NCBI GenBank assembly: GCA_930367205.1
Contig: OV884009.1
Location: 116,821,454 to 116,885,453, forward strand
From: Acanthosoma haemorrhoidale
Lineage: Eukaryota; Arthropoda; Insecta; Hemiptera; Acanthosomatidae
Direction: 5' to 3'
DNA: 64,000 bases
Made by a program: the position numbers and the translations under genes
Shown: positions 23,306 through 34,910 of the stretch, one piece after another
Layout: each line of letters begins with the position of its first letter
Position numbering within the stretch: the first letter of the stretch is position 1
Notes under the pieces: generated by a model
Seen by the model: only the letters and a program-made list of their open reading frames with translations
Told to the model about the DNA's origin: nothing
Database searches by the model: none

Positions 23306-24120
23306 TTATTTTTTACTGTATACTGTGGATAGCAAAAATCCGCAATCACACCCAAACATACATGTTGGGCTCAGATAACTGAGTATCCCCAAAGTGGGGA
23401 GGAGACGCCCGCCGCGGGCTAGGGTCGCTACAAACTCTAGCCGCCGTCCGGCGAACGCCAAGAAAGAGGTAAGGCGGGTGGACCTGTGGTCTTTCACCCT
23501 AGCTGCCGGCCTAGTCGGCGGGCAGCCTAGTTCGCTTTGATCTGACTCCATAAGATCTTTAGAAGGTGTGTGCCCCGACAAAGCACTAAGTTCAGGAGAA
23601 GAGGTACAGGGTAGGCTTATAGGTAGTTTATGTGGTCTTGGAATGACCATGAGTTCACACTCGGTGTCTAAGAGTAGGCGAAAACCTTCCGGACCCCAAA
23701 AGCGAGTGTGAACCGGAGAGAAGCAGACTGGATTGCCGTTGGAGACGCCACTAGGTAAAGTTTGTAGGGCCACGGCAACCGTCGTCCGCGAGGGAGAGGT
23801 CTCTCCCAAGGAGGTGCTAGATTTAGCGAGACTTAGGCAGAGATTCTCACTAGGTAGGTGTGGGGTCTGACAACGCCGGACTAAAACATATCGAGGTTAG
23901 GAGAGAGAGATGCAGAGGTAGTTGAATGAGAAGACCATGGTTTTGAGTAGAGCAGCAAGCGCCAGTGCAGAGAGAGATAGAGAGAAGTGTTCACGGTGCC
24001 GGTTTGTTTCTTTTATATTTTCGCCCTATTGGGCTCTACTCATATAGGCAGGCTAGCCATGGTTGGGATGGGTCCCCACTTGCGGCTGTTTCCCCCACTA
24101 GTAGCTTCTCTCCCCTCTCC
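23306..24120 (-). other. G+C-rich coding-like block, possible degraded LTR retroelement 5' region
   Basis: This block is much richer in G+C than its surroundings. A 167-codon ORF (23306-23809, minus) is open through ordinary-looking protein sequence. A stretch within it, RLLLDTECELMVIP, resembles the active-site neighbourhood of retropepsins (hydrophobic-LLDTG...VIP), with Glu where the Gly should be. Upstream on the same strand, ATATAAAAG at about 24012-24020 could be a TATA box, preceded by a compact G+C-rich region. Together these could be LTR/gag/protease remains of a Gypsy-type element, but no primer-binding site, second LTR, RT or integrase was found. The alternative is an unrelated exon or promoter region. 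I do not recognise the ORF as a whole. Confidence 0.3.
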
Positions 24121-27104
24121 GCCTGACGTCATAAGCTTTATTAAACATATGGAAACAATGATATGATCTGATCGAGAAGAGGGGAACTTGTAATTATTCG
24201 TAATTAAGAGGTGGCCACAACAATACATATTATTTAAGACCTAAAAGTGGCTAATCACAATATTATGTCATCAGCCAAACCCTTCACCGTGATCTCAATT
24301 ACACGTTCCATCCTAAATCACATACAGCATTAACTAAAGGATTAGGGTATTGGAAATTTAGTGAGAATCTAAAAATGTTGAAGAAATGAGTTAAATGTGA
24401 ATATGCACTTAGAAAAAAAGTTTGAGGATGTGGTGGAGAGGACCGTTTGGTTGAGAGCAAAGGTTGCATCTTTCGCAGTCATGGATGGGATGGAAGTTAG
24501 GTATTAAGATTATAGAGTAGGCTGCTTTTAAGCAACCTCTTCTTTTGTTTACATGATGAGAAAATTATATAAAACAATGATAAGTGGCAAGAAGGGATAT
24601 TGTGGGGCTAAAATACTTGTTTATCCACTATTTTACCACAACACTACATTCCATGCCCACCATAGATTATCACTTTGTTCCAGTACTGACAGATATGGAG
24701 GCAATTAGTGGTAGAACATACAAGGGGTGTAGTGGTAGAGTACATACACCATGTGAACTAAGGCAAACCGGCGAGGATTGGGATTGGGAGACGGATCCCC
24801 TTTAGTGTGGCTATTAAATGCACTGACGGCAGATTACAGGGGCCGTGAGTCGATGGTATATATGCAGATAATGTGCCGCTATCTCGGCTCCCTTAGTCAA
24901 CATCATCTACATCCGACTGAAACATGCACGCCTTGTCAATAAACCACCTTAGCCAAATCCTTAATTAGGTGTCATCAATTGTATTGATGAAATCATAGTT
25001 AACTATCAGTCCAGTCGTAAAATTATTTTAATAACATCTGTAAACAAAAATTGTTGATCAAATTCCAGAAAATCTTGCATAGGGAAATGGTTCTAAAAAT
25101 GTGAAAACTGAAGCTTGACTTCAACCTAAGATAAATGAATTAATGGCTTCCTGTATAACACCATCTTTTGCTTTGAAGCTACTGCTGGCATAAACTTTAT
25201 GGGACCACAATAAATTTAACGCTTTTCAACCGTTTCTAACTTAACGTTAAAATTAAGTAAGTAAAAACAGGTTAAACACATAACTAGATTGCTGCCTTGC
25301 GCTATCCTCTTGGGACATTGAAACGGAAATGCCCTTGGAATCTCCTAGAACCAAGCCACATTTTGGAGTTCTGCTACTGCTAAGTATTCTTAAGTACAGA
25401 GCATCTGTGGCTCTACAATCGCCTTCTATCTGTTTGTTTCGACCAATATCAGTAATTCTCAATGTTTTAGCTATTTAATATTTTTTTTTTTTCACGGACT
25501 ATTTAGTAACCAATTTGGATTTTAAAAAACTAAGTATGATTGTTCAAAAAAAAGAATATTTTTGTCTCAATCCTTTAATAAATATTAAATAAACTTGACT
25601 TGGGAAGATTCTCAACATTATTCGTTGAGTTTCACTATTAAAATCTTTGTTACAATTGGAAATAATTAGAGACAGAAAATGATCCTAGGACTAACTAGAT
25701 CAATACGAATGCCACTGTCTCACAACAATAGTACTTTGGGCCATGTCATTTATTTGATTTAATATTTAGAATTTATTAAAAGTACCTTTCACTTGATTTT
25801 CACTCTCCAGTCAAAGTAGTTTTTCTGATTGCTTCTACCCATCTCTTCCAGTATTCCCATTTTCTTTTCCTACCATTTGCTTACCCTCCTCTTGTGTCCA
25901 GTTTGATACCTTCCCTTAAGATACCGTGGTCGGTTATATATTTTTCACTTTTTACATATTCCACTATCAACGATGGTGTCTATGAACGAACTTAAAGATA
26001 AACAACAACTACAAACCTTCTTGATCAGCTCATAACTTGATTGGAAACACTGAGACTCATCTGGTATTAACAATGAAAGAGGTCTTTGAGAACCTACAAT
26101 CTACACAAAACTATCTTTTGATGTACACCCTAACAGTAGTTGTAATACATAATAAATCTACCGGAAATAATAAAGTATTATATTCGACGCAAACTATGGA
26201 AATTATGGGGTTTGGTGGTCTAAATCTAAAAATAAGTATAGAAATTAAAATAAAAGTGAAAACACAATATTCGTTTCAATCTGTATTTTACTTAAAGTTC
26301 ACATTGCTATCTATCTATCTAGTCATGGAACAAAAGGTAAAAAAAAACTCAAGGGTTTCAATCATGTATATTTCATTTGTCATTTGAATTTTTAGAACCA
26401 ACCAATGAAAGCTCTGACTCTAATAGGTAATTTTTTTCTATGAATAATTTAGCTATTTACAATTTTTTGTGAATTTTTAATAATAAATAATAGTTTTAAA
26501 AAAACAAATTTTAGTGATATGGATGGATTACTAAACAAATTGGTGTATGTATATGTAACAAAATTTATCAAGTTTTTCATGATCTTTTAAGTATTTAAGA
26601 AACTAAACAGTTTCTTCCATTACTACATCCTTTATTTCGTTCATATATAATTCAAAAAACTCGCTTTAGTTCATAACCAATGTCGAAAAATTCCTTCTAC
26701 CGTCTTCTTAATACCGAAACAACCCAAAAAAAAACTACACCTAATCATGAAATTAGATTTATTTGCCTTTAAGAAATTCGTGAATCAGCCAGCTCACCAA
26801 GTGTCAATGCATTCGGACCAGTGTCGTTAATTTTCAACATTTGTATACACCCAGCTTAACAATTATTTAAGATTTAAAGGGATAGTGAAATGCTCGCTAA
26901 AAGCAGAGACACAAAAAATATTTAAAAAATTAAATTACACAGGAGTACAAAAAAAATACGTTCAACAATATTTTGTCGGAGTAACCTTGAAAACTTCTCA
27001 AAAAATTCCATAACGTCAGGCTTTCTTGGAAAACTCATTTTTTGGTCTGACAATTTTTGTTTTGTTTATGAAGAGTACACAATTAAAGAGGGGCAAAGAA
27101 ACAT
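24121..27104. other. A+T-rich stretch without gene
   Basis: ORFs at 24584-24805, 25253-25462 and 26037-26387 have no recognisable domain. The last is Lys/Ile/Asn-rich as expected of A+T-rich DNA. Confidence 0.5.
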
Positions 27105-27645
27105 AACTGACTATGTGAGGAGAGTATATTTTCCATATTTGAGGTTAAAACTTGGGGATCAAAGCAAGGTTTGGGCTCCTCATAAGTGTACAGAAGGCAA
27201 GAGGAACATCTTCGTTTGTGGTTTAGAGGTAAGAAACAAAACTTTCGTTCTGGCATTCCTAAGGTGTGGCGTTAACAGCAGAACTACACTACTCATTGCT
27301 ACTTCTGTTCGGTAGACCTGAAAGGCTTCAATACCCAAATCATTAAGAACTTGCCAAAATCTCAGCTATTCGTCCAGAGCTTTATATTATAATAATCTTT
27401 GATATATTTGAGTCAGTGGACGAAGATGTAGTACCACCCAGGAGAAATCTGACTCAGATTTTGACATAGATAAGTAATAGTCGGGTAGACCACAAGGTTT
27501 TTCTTAGATCGAGCTCAATGAACTAGTTACAAATTCAGGGCTTTCAAGAGATGCTGCTGAATTGTTGGAATCAAGGTATAAAATATTGCCTGGAAACATG
27601 TTGTCTCCAGGAACGTCATTTTCTACCAAACGTCATACTGTAAAA
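27105..27645 (+). pseudogene. Decayed copy of a multicopy insect ORF of unknown function
   Basis: Across at least two frameshifts and stops, the plus strand keeps the order of a protein family I know as highly repeated, uncharacterised ORFs in hemipteran genomes. The landmarks are YFPYLRLKLGDQSKVWAPHK (27121-27186), then in a shifted frame FRGKKQNFRSGIPKVWR, CYFCSVDLKGFN (a Cys-x-x-Cys pair), then an acidic Ser/Asp patch, LVTNSGLSRDAAELLESR (27529-27585) and LSPGTSFS. The function of the family is not known to me. Its copy number suggests it travels with, or is, a mobile element. The copy is truncated after about 27645 and cannot make the protein. Recognition is from memory of the family's pattern, without a search. 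Confidence 0.6.
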
Positions 27646-29756
27646 ACGAAAGCGCACCAGAAGAAGCAACAAAGACAAGAAAAAAAGTAAAATGGTTGAA
27701 CTCATTAATTTAACGGGATGGGTTTAATAGGAAGAAAAATATATTTGTGTTTTATGTTAAGCGGGAAAACCAGAGTTCATTTTTGAATCAAGTACACCGA
27801 AAACCCCAAAGAGTGACAGAAAATCCCAAGCCTGTGTTCTTAAGAGCCGACTACAGAAATCACGTATTTAATGTCGTTTCACCCGATTTAATAAGGGTTT
27901 TTTCTGGTCATTGCAGCCACTATTATTTTTTTATTGCAATTTTTATAGTTAAAAAAATATCGAGTAGATTTTTTTTTTTACCAAGTAATACACCCTGGCC
28001 CATGAATTCAACTAGTGCAGTTGGAAATGTTGAAGTATTCAATAAAGAAAAGGTTAATAAGATATTTATACAACAAGAGAGCAGCCATTCATTGGCATCA
28101 ATATTCCAAGATGGCTAATGGCAATACTCCCCAGTTTATTCATATCGTACTACTAACACTAAAAAGGAAAAAAGTCAGGCACAAAGCCCCATCACAAAAG
28201 AAGATCACCGGAGTTGTAAGATTAACGTGAACTCAGAAACCCATACTTCAACTCATCCAATCTTCCAACTGACCCAAGTCCAGTAAGCCTAGACCAGCTA
28301 ATCTTAAGATAGGGTGCTTAGTTATAAGACAGGTTAAGCACCTCTTCAACTATAAACCAGAATGTGATCCCCATCATTCGTTCCCTAATTACTGTACGAT
28401 TACTGAGCCCGGAGAGAGAGGCTCCAATTCCAAATAGTTGTGGGCGACTTTCAATAATGTATCTCACATCATCTCAAAATAACCGGCTAAATGACGGTAA
28501 GTGTCTTTTAAGCTTTCTCAGGTCAAATATTAGTCGCTATTTAACATTTATAATTTTAATTATCAACATAGTTAGGTTCGCATTATACTTGGTAATAATA
28601 AAATATTTTTATTTTTTGAAAACGCACAAGAACATGTGACAGACATCGTGTACTTAATGCCTTCTGTGCCGATTTCACGATTTTTCCGTCAATATTTTAG
28701 TTATTTGCAACTGTAAGTAATTAAGGGAACTCGTGTGGATGTTTTTCAATATTGATTCTTAACTCTCTACGGGCCTCATTTCCTTTAATTTCTTGTGTTT
28801 TTAGATTAACAAAATTCTTTTTAACTCTAAATTCGGGAATGTTCTATTCTATTTTTGTTCTTCTAATCAGTGACATACTAATATGGTCGATTGTGTTCGC
28901 TTTTATTGTTACGATTGGTCACAGGTAACATGTCTTCCCTTTAGAGAGTTTTTGAAACTCCTTCAGAACCTTGTATGTGTTCCATTGGCTAACTATGTAA
29001 ACCTTCGTAGTACTATTTTTCATACGGAATATATATTTATTTCAAAACAGGATAATTCCTCTTTTCATTCTTTGGTTGAATTATAAGTAACCAGGCTTGA
29101 CTCGTCCCCAGACAGTACTCAAAGAACTGATTCCCTCAACCAATTCATGACTCATCCCACCCTACAGTCAGTGTAACAGCCTTCTGCCAGGTAACACTGG
29201 CTCAGTGCAGACACTTGACACATACCTCCTTTCGGTCTAAACAAACCCTATCTCGAGCCGTCCAAGCCTTCTCAACGAGAATTGAGAACACATCCAACAA
29301 TTAAGAATTCATACAAAAACCAGCTAGTCTGATATTTGACATCCCTTTGAAGATTCAAATCAAATGGTTAGTTTTTTAAGTCACTACGTGAACACAAATG
29401 TATCAGTTTATGGATGGTACTCCCCCTTTGGCGGTGGTTATCAATAATGAAATAAATTCTATATTTTTTAGAATATATATTAAAAACTATAGCATATAGA
29501 GACAAGAATGTGGAACCATCTGTAATGCCGAATCGTTGACAGATACTCGTGGGCCTCAGTGAGGAATAGCTATTGGAAACAGGTAGATATTTAGCTGAAA
29601 CAAATAAGCTTAGGCCAAACAGAAATATTTTCACTACCCGGATGGTACTCAGCCATAACAAGTGAAGTTGCTCAAAGAAAGCTGTCGAAATAAATGCTGA
29701 GGGAAAAGCAATGGGCGATTGGGAATAGGGGGACAAGGACAATTGTCAACCTGCTG
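27646..29756. other. Stretch without gene
   Basis: Several 60-124-codon ORFs (27747, 28015, 28364, 28883, and 29368 on the minus strand) with no recognised domain. Confidence 0.45.
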
Positions 29757-29935
29757 GGAAAGCTTATTTAGAATTCTAACCAGCCCTGGCATTCCTCGTG
29801 TGTCACTCAGATCTCTCAATCGCACTGCGGTGGCTCTCCTCTTTGCGCAAAACCTCTGGAAACACGTTCCCTATTAACAGCCAGTCACTGGCAGCACTAT
29901 TTAGGCTACCCTCCAAACCCTTAATATCGTATTTT
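29757..29935 (+). pseudogene. Possible CR1/L2-like non-LTR C-terminal fragment
   Basis: GIPRVSLRSLNRTAVALLFA followed by QNLWKHVPY and, after a stop, SQSLAALFRLPSKPL resembles the tail of CR1/L2-type polymerases (IPR-V ... A-x-x-LWN-x-LP ... SL-x-x-FK-x-x-LK). About 60 residues. It may belong to the same family as the RT piece at 22300-22815, but no overlap exists to test that. Confidence 0.4.
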
Positions 29936-31189
29936 AGTTCCAGGATCTAAGCTATTCCATTATTTTTTATCATTGAGATAGTGTCATTTAATAAATGTTA
30001 CTAACACAACCTTCCCCTGTTGACTCCTTACTACAGAGACCCAGGTTCCATTCCCGATTCTCGCTTCCCTTAGGAATTTTTTTCGGGGGGGGGGGAAGTC
30101 TGGTAGGGTGCGCTCACCATATCAAAGAAAAATGAGAAGCAGCTTAAATTAAATAAATAAGTAGCACGTACCACGCTACCGCCTCAGAGCCATTTACTAC
30201 CTGCAACAGCGATCTCGGTTGGGCTCTTAAGGCCCAATTGATATACAATGGATGATGTGCAAAAGTCAGGTAGATGTCCCCTAAATGGATCATAATTATA
30301 AATTGGAATGTTAAAAAAAACGCCACCCTAAAGGGATGGGGAAATAGATGAAATACTTTCGTAAGTATATAAACTCTACTATAAAATAATTTATTTATCA
30401 GTCAACTGACGTTACTCAATTTTGGAGAAAAGCTAATCCAAATTTCCGCGAGAATTCATTGAACTAACAATGTGTATCCTCTCAATAAATGTGTCGCAGC
30501 AGTTTTCATTTTTATCCTCCTGCCACTTTTGTTTAATATATTACTTACTATAGACTTTTCAATATTTTCTTCACACCTAAAAGCCTGAATATGATACAAT
30601 GTCAAGTTAATATTTAAATGGATTTTCAGATGTAATTTTCTGCTATTTCTGTATAGACGGAATGTAACCCATTCAAATTTTATGATAGCGTATTTTTCTT
30701 AAAAATATCTTGCACACAACTAGCGTGGGCACAGTGGAAGATTTGCAACCCACATGAGCAGAAGGGGGTGACCGACCCGTGGGCCATGAGGTTATCTACA
30801 CATAGTAGGCCCACAAAGGTGTGATTCTGTAAAAGAAAATTGGCAAGCTAAATGAGTGGGGCTGTTTGATAAGGAAGATAATCGTCCGGCACTATTCTGC
30901 TTCATCTCTCGGTGCATGTGATCCAGGCAAGAACGTCCATCCTCTGATATTTTCTCAAAATCAGGCTCCTGTAATCGCACCTTACCCCCCCCCCCTTCCT
31001 TTTTCATCAATTTATTAAAGCCCTCTCAGTTCATTTCTTTCGCTGTTACACTAGGTACCTATGTACGAGTAATATAGCTGTTCAGTAGAATTATAGTGCT
31101 TAAAAACAGCAGACCTTTAGTCCTACGTATCGTGACAGTTACTTGATAGGTACCATGAAGAAATCCCCTCTCTGCTGCCCTTTCACTAG
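29936..31189. other. Stretch without gene, with G and C homopolymers
   Basis: Contains a run of ten G at 30085-30094 and a run of eleven C at 30985-30995. A B-box-like GGTTCCATTCC at about 30043-30053 may be SINE-derived. No coding region supported. Confidence 0.5.
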
Positions 31190-31475
31190 TGAAATTAACA
31201 AGCGGAAATACAAAAAGGACCGTGTTCAACAGCGATTGGGAAGAATGGTTTCTGTTTACGAATGCAAACATATGAAAACCACTGTGTTGGATCTGTGGTA
31301 GAAATTTTACAGCGTCTAAAAAACATAATGTGGAGTACCACTTCACAGAGAATCGATCTGATTTTGATTTTAAGTATCCGGTTGGTTGAGTCTTTTGATC
31401 GGACTCATTGGAAAAACAAAAAACCGTTATGGAAGTAGCAATTAATATCCAAAAAACAAAGTAACGAACTTTGTT
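31190..31475 (+). pseudogene. Zinc-finger (GTF2I-repeat/hAT-transposase type) N-terminal fragment
   Basis: The plus strand reads TVFNSDWEEWFLFTNAN, stop, KPLCWICGRNFTASKKHNVE, YHFTENRSDFDFKYP, a stop, then SDSLEKQKTVMEVA. This order (F-x-x-x-WE-x-x-[YF]-F, C-x-x-C, K-x-x-N[LV]-x-x-H[YF], Y-P) matches the N-terminal zinc finger of domesticated hAT-like or GTF2I-repeat-domain-2-like proteins that are abundant in insect genomes. The finger is probably DNA-binding, with Cys-x-x-Cys and a later His. Two in-frame stops and the absence of any downstream dimerisation or RNase-H-like domain make it a fragment. The larger minus-strand ORF here (31059-31517, 152 codons) is the shadow of this and has no recognisable content. 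Confidence 0.62.
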
Positions 31476-34182
31476 CAAAGGTGACAGCTCCCTGTGAATT
31501 CTCTTTGCTACTGGCATCAGAAATAAAATCTTACCAAGGTGGAGAGCAGCCCTAGCTTAAACATATTTACATTATAACAGATAAACGAACAGTAAATATC
31601 TAAACTAGTGGAATAAATACTTGCTCTTTATGTAACACATTATTTTGAAGACTGTCTCATTTACATTGCATCCAAGAACATGCTGGTCGAACTGAAGTGG
31701 ATCCTTAATATGAAAAATATAAACTCATGTTTCATCTCTAGTTCAATACTTAAAAACCAATTTTCTGGCTTTGAGGGAGAAAAATGCTTTTTGATATTTA
31801 TATCAACCCCTTTTTAATAAAGACTAAAATAGATTAGTACCAAGATGAGAGTCTCCATGTCTGTCATGAGGAGTTAGTAAATAAACAGTTACAAGTTCCA
31901 CTTGAGCTGTAATCAGGGTATGATCTGATTTAAAAAAAACTTTGGTTCATTCGTGATTTTGCTACTTTCCTTATTCAGGTTCTATACCTCATGATACATT
32001 CCTTGAATAGTAAGTTGTTCTCATCATGTTTCCTCATTGTTATATTTTATGAAATGAACATGACCTTCCTATCTCTAACATTGTGTGTTTTTTTTAATTA
32101 CCTATTCCTATTGTATTGAATATGCATAGGAAATATAATTTGTTCAAAGTGTAAATTACTTTTATTTTGAGATGGAGGGTGGGCCCACATCTAGTTTGTA
32201 GAACCACGATTGTGATTCTTTAACTTTAAGTATGACATTTCCCATTCATTGGAGGCTTTATGCGAGGCTTCACGTCCGAAAAAGATATGTCTGTACAAAT
32301 GATTCTTATTTTAAGCATAGCAAACAAATTCTATCTCAACTACTATAATAATATTCCAATTCAGTCCAGGCAAAGGTGAATGATTCTTTAGAGGAGTTGT
32401 GAGCATTGTATGATAACCAAATAAGCTTTATATGCGCAGGCTCTTATCAAGGCTTTCAATTAATGCAAGATAATTTCATCCTTAGTGGGAAAATACTTAT
32501 AGGCGTGAGACAACCTGACAACCTTAAAATCTTATTCAATAAGGTTAGCCAATTATTCGTTACTCTTTAAGCCCACATGAATAGCCGCACATCAGTTTTA
32601 TCTACCACTTCCAAGTTTATAATTCCAAAGACCATTCCATTTTCCATATCACAACCACCGTTCCCCTTCTTCGTTCTCTTTCGTTCTGTCTAAATTTGTC
32701 ATCTCCAACTTCTTCCTGTTTTCTCAAGTATGCCCCAAGGTTCCTCCTCAATTTTCAACTGCATCAACAACCCCTGATCGAGTAGAACCTGTTCCCTAAT
32801 CACTTGTGAAGGAGGATAAAATGTCGCATCCTTCTGTTAACTGCCTAATATAAATGGAATATTCAAGTGGCCTTAAATGTGAGGTTAAGATTGAAATGCT
32901 AGTCATGGATACAAATGAATATGTTTTATTAACTGTTAAGTGAAATTGAATCAGAGAACAACACATGGGGTTATTGCGTTGAGATTTTTCTGGAATATGC
33001 TGCTCCCTCATTATTTCATAATTGCTTCCTGTCCAGCCTCTACCGGATATCTTCCTTTTCTTTGGCTCTACACCATAACTCTAAAACCCCATGCAGAAAA
33101 TTGATACTGGCAGCCATAAGGTCGATCTTTTCATTGTCCCATTGAAATCCATACTCCTTCCCTACAGATTAAAAAATACTTTAACCGAAATAAAGCTATA
33201 AATTCTTTTCGAAAAATGGAGGAATCCAAAGGCAGAATATTGGTACTCGTCCCATAATCAAACTGTAAATAATATTACCATATTCACAATCTATTCCAAT
33301 CTTATTAACTTCTTCACCTTTGTCAATTACCTCGGTTTGGTAGTGTAATATGTCATATCAAGGAAAGACTACGTTTTCCGAATCACCTAACACTCGACTT
33401 CCATACTGTGACTGCTTAATCGTTCCGACACCCCGTCCCGTTCCTAACCAGCAGCTAACCCCTGGTCACAGATAGTTTGTTTCCCCCTCAAATGTTTCCT
33501 CCTACCCCTATGCCTATCTCTATATTAGCATTACGACTAAAAAGGCATTTTACTTTTCTAATCTCCACCATATCGAATCATCTATCAAGTCTCGTACCAC
33601 AAAAGCCTTTCCGACTAAATAACCCCAGCCCAACCCTTCCAAACCTTTCTTTTAGTCCTTTTCTATTCCTCTCCACTCACTTTTTGGTCTATTTATTTAC
33701 TTAGCCTCATTTACTCATAGTATTCAAAGAATAAAAGATCTTTATTAGAATACTACAATTTTCTTATGCTTCATTATTAATTGTGGTGTCAGATTTCATT
33801 GATACAATATATACATACACATTCTGCCCAGGAGCCTCCCCCCGCATTCCTAAGGTGATTCCGCCAGCTTGCTGGGGCCGAAAGTAGAAGAGCTCTTCCC
33901 AACTCCATTTCTTTTTTTATATTGGCTACGCAATATCCGTCATTCATAGGAGAAAATGTCAAATAAAAGTTTCAAATTTTATGTTGAATAATTATCCTTT
34001 GAAAACATATGTAGTTTGTTGGTATATCGACTACAAATGAGTATATCAAAAAGTATCATCAAAAGTTTCATTTTTTTACTGCTAAACCGTTATCAATTTC
34101 ATTTATAAGTATAATTAATTTACGACTAATTCCCAATGGATAAAAAACCCAAACAATTATAAAAAAGGCTTGTCGTGTAGGG
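31476..34182. other. Stretch without firm gene
   Basis: Mostly featureless. Between about 32700 and 33450 the plus strand has scattered RT-like words (MPQGSSSIFNCINNP, FVNYLGLV) that might be a very decayed non-LTR polymerase, but this is too weak to call. The ORF at 33477-33704 lies in a pyrimidine-rich strand and is not recognised. Confidence 0.4.
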
Positions 34183-34288
34183 TGACTTCCCCTAGTAAAG
34201 GCTATTACGAATCCAAGATAAGTATCCTTTTTTATTTTTCCCTTATCCTATTTTTATTATTTTGAGAGATATAGAAAAGAAAAAAAAA
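34183..34288 (+). repeat. Severely 5'-truncated non-LTR copy: 3' UTR only
   Basis: About 105 bases nearly identical to the 3' UTR at 739-842, including GGCTATTACNAATCCAAGAT, the T-rich tract, CCTATTTTTATTATTTTGAG and a terminal A-rich run. The first copy follows an RT-coding stretch, so this one is a short 5'-truncated insertion of the same family. No clear target duplication was found. Confidence 0.8.
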
Positions 34289-34683
34289 CCTGTTTTATCA
34301 GACCAATCATTTGGTCTAAGAGCCTGTAAAACGTTTTGAAGAGGAATATGCCGGAAAAGGCCAACCATTCGCTTTATAAAATTACAGTTTGCTTATACAG
34401 CAATAGTTATGCTGAGAAAGCTCATTCATACCTCACACACAATTCCACTCACTCAATATGTACAGTTCACATTCATTCAAAGACTAGAAAGATAGCAAGA
34501 AAGCCTAAGACACTCAAGAAATACGTATGGGTAGTGGCCAAATCCAGGGTCCCCATCACATACATAACATATGTTATAATCGCAAGGCCACTGCCGCTTT
34601 GGGTGACGAGGAGGATTTAAGTATGCGTCACTCGATTACGAGTTGACAATAGCACTTGGATGAGAGCATAAGGTTTCGTGAAA
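34289..34683. other. Short stretch without recognised gene
   Basis: The ORF at 34336-34620 (94 codons) has a basic, Ser/Thr-rich product with no domain I recognise. A small palindrome lies at about 34299-34319. Confidence 0.4.
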
Positions 34684-34910
34684 TTAACGAATTCTCAAGG
34701 TCAGAAGTTCAAAAACTGTAGGTAGATAGATATCATGATGAAGGGTTGATTTGCTGATGTAGAAGGGAGTGTTTAATGTAGTTCTCAGCACATTGGATTC
34801 GAATGTTTGAATTCGTGTAATGTTCGACGGTTTGACTCTACCCCAAAGTTCTAGTCCGTGTATGTCCAAATTGGTTTTAATAACTGTTTGTAAATATGAT
34901 TTTTCTTTTC
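34684..34910 (-). pseudogene. Jockey-type RT C-terminal fragment (family B, copy 1)
   Basis: The minus strand gives KPIWTY, LELWGRVKPSNITRIQTF, VLRTTLNTPFYISKSTLHHD and IYLPTVFELL. This is the thumb/C-terminal region of Jockey-type polymerases (KPIWTYG-x-x-LWG ... NI-x-x-[IL]Q-x-F ... LH-x-D-x-x-IP). The upstream part continues to about 34910 with one frame change. Palm and endonuclease are missing. The same family is present at 46611-47640 and 57038-58893. Confidence 0.75.

Noticed and set aside
31059..31517. 152-codon minus-strand ORF
   Set aside because: Shadow of the plus-strand zinc-finger fragment; no domain visible.
32640..33450. CR1-like RT remnant
   Set aside because: Only isolated words (MPQGSS, NYLGL) match; order and spacing are too poor to call.
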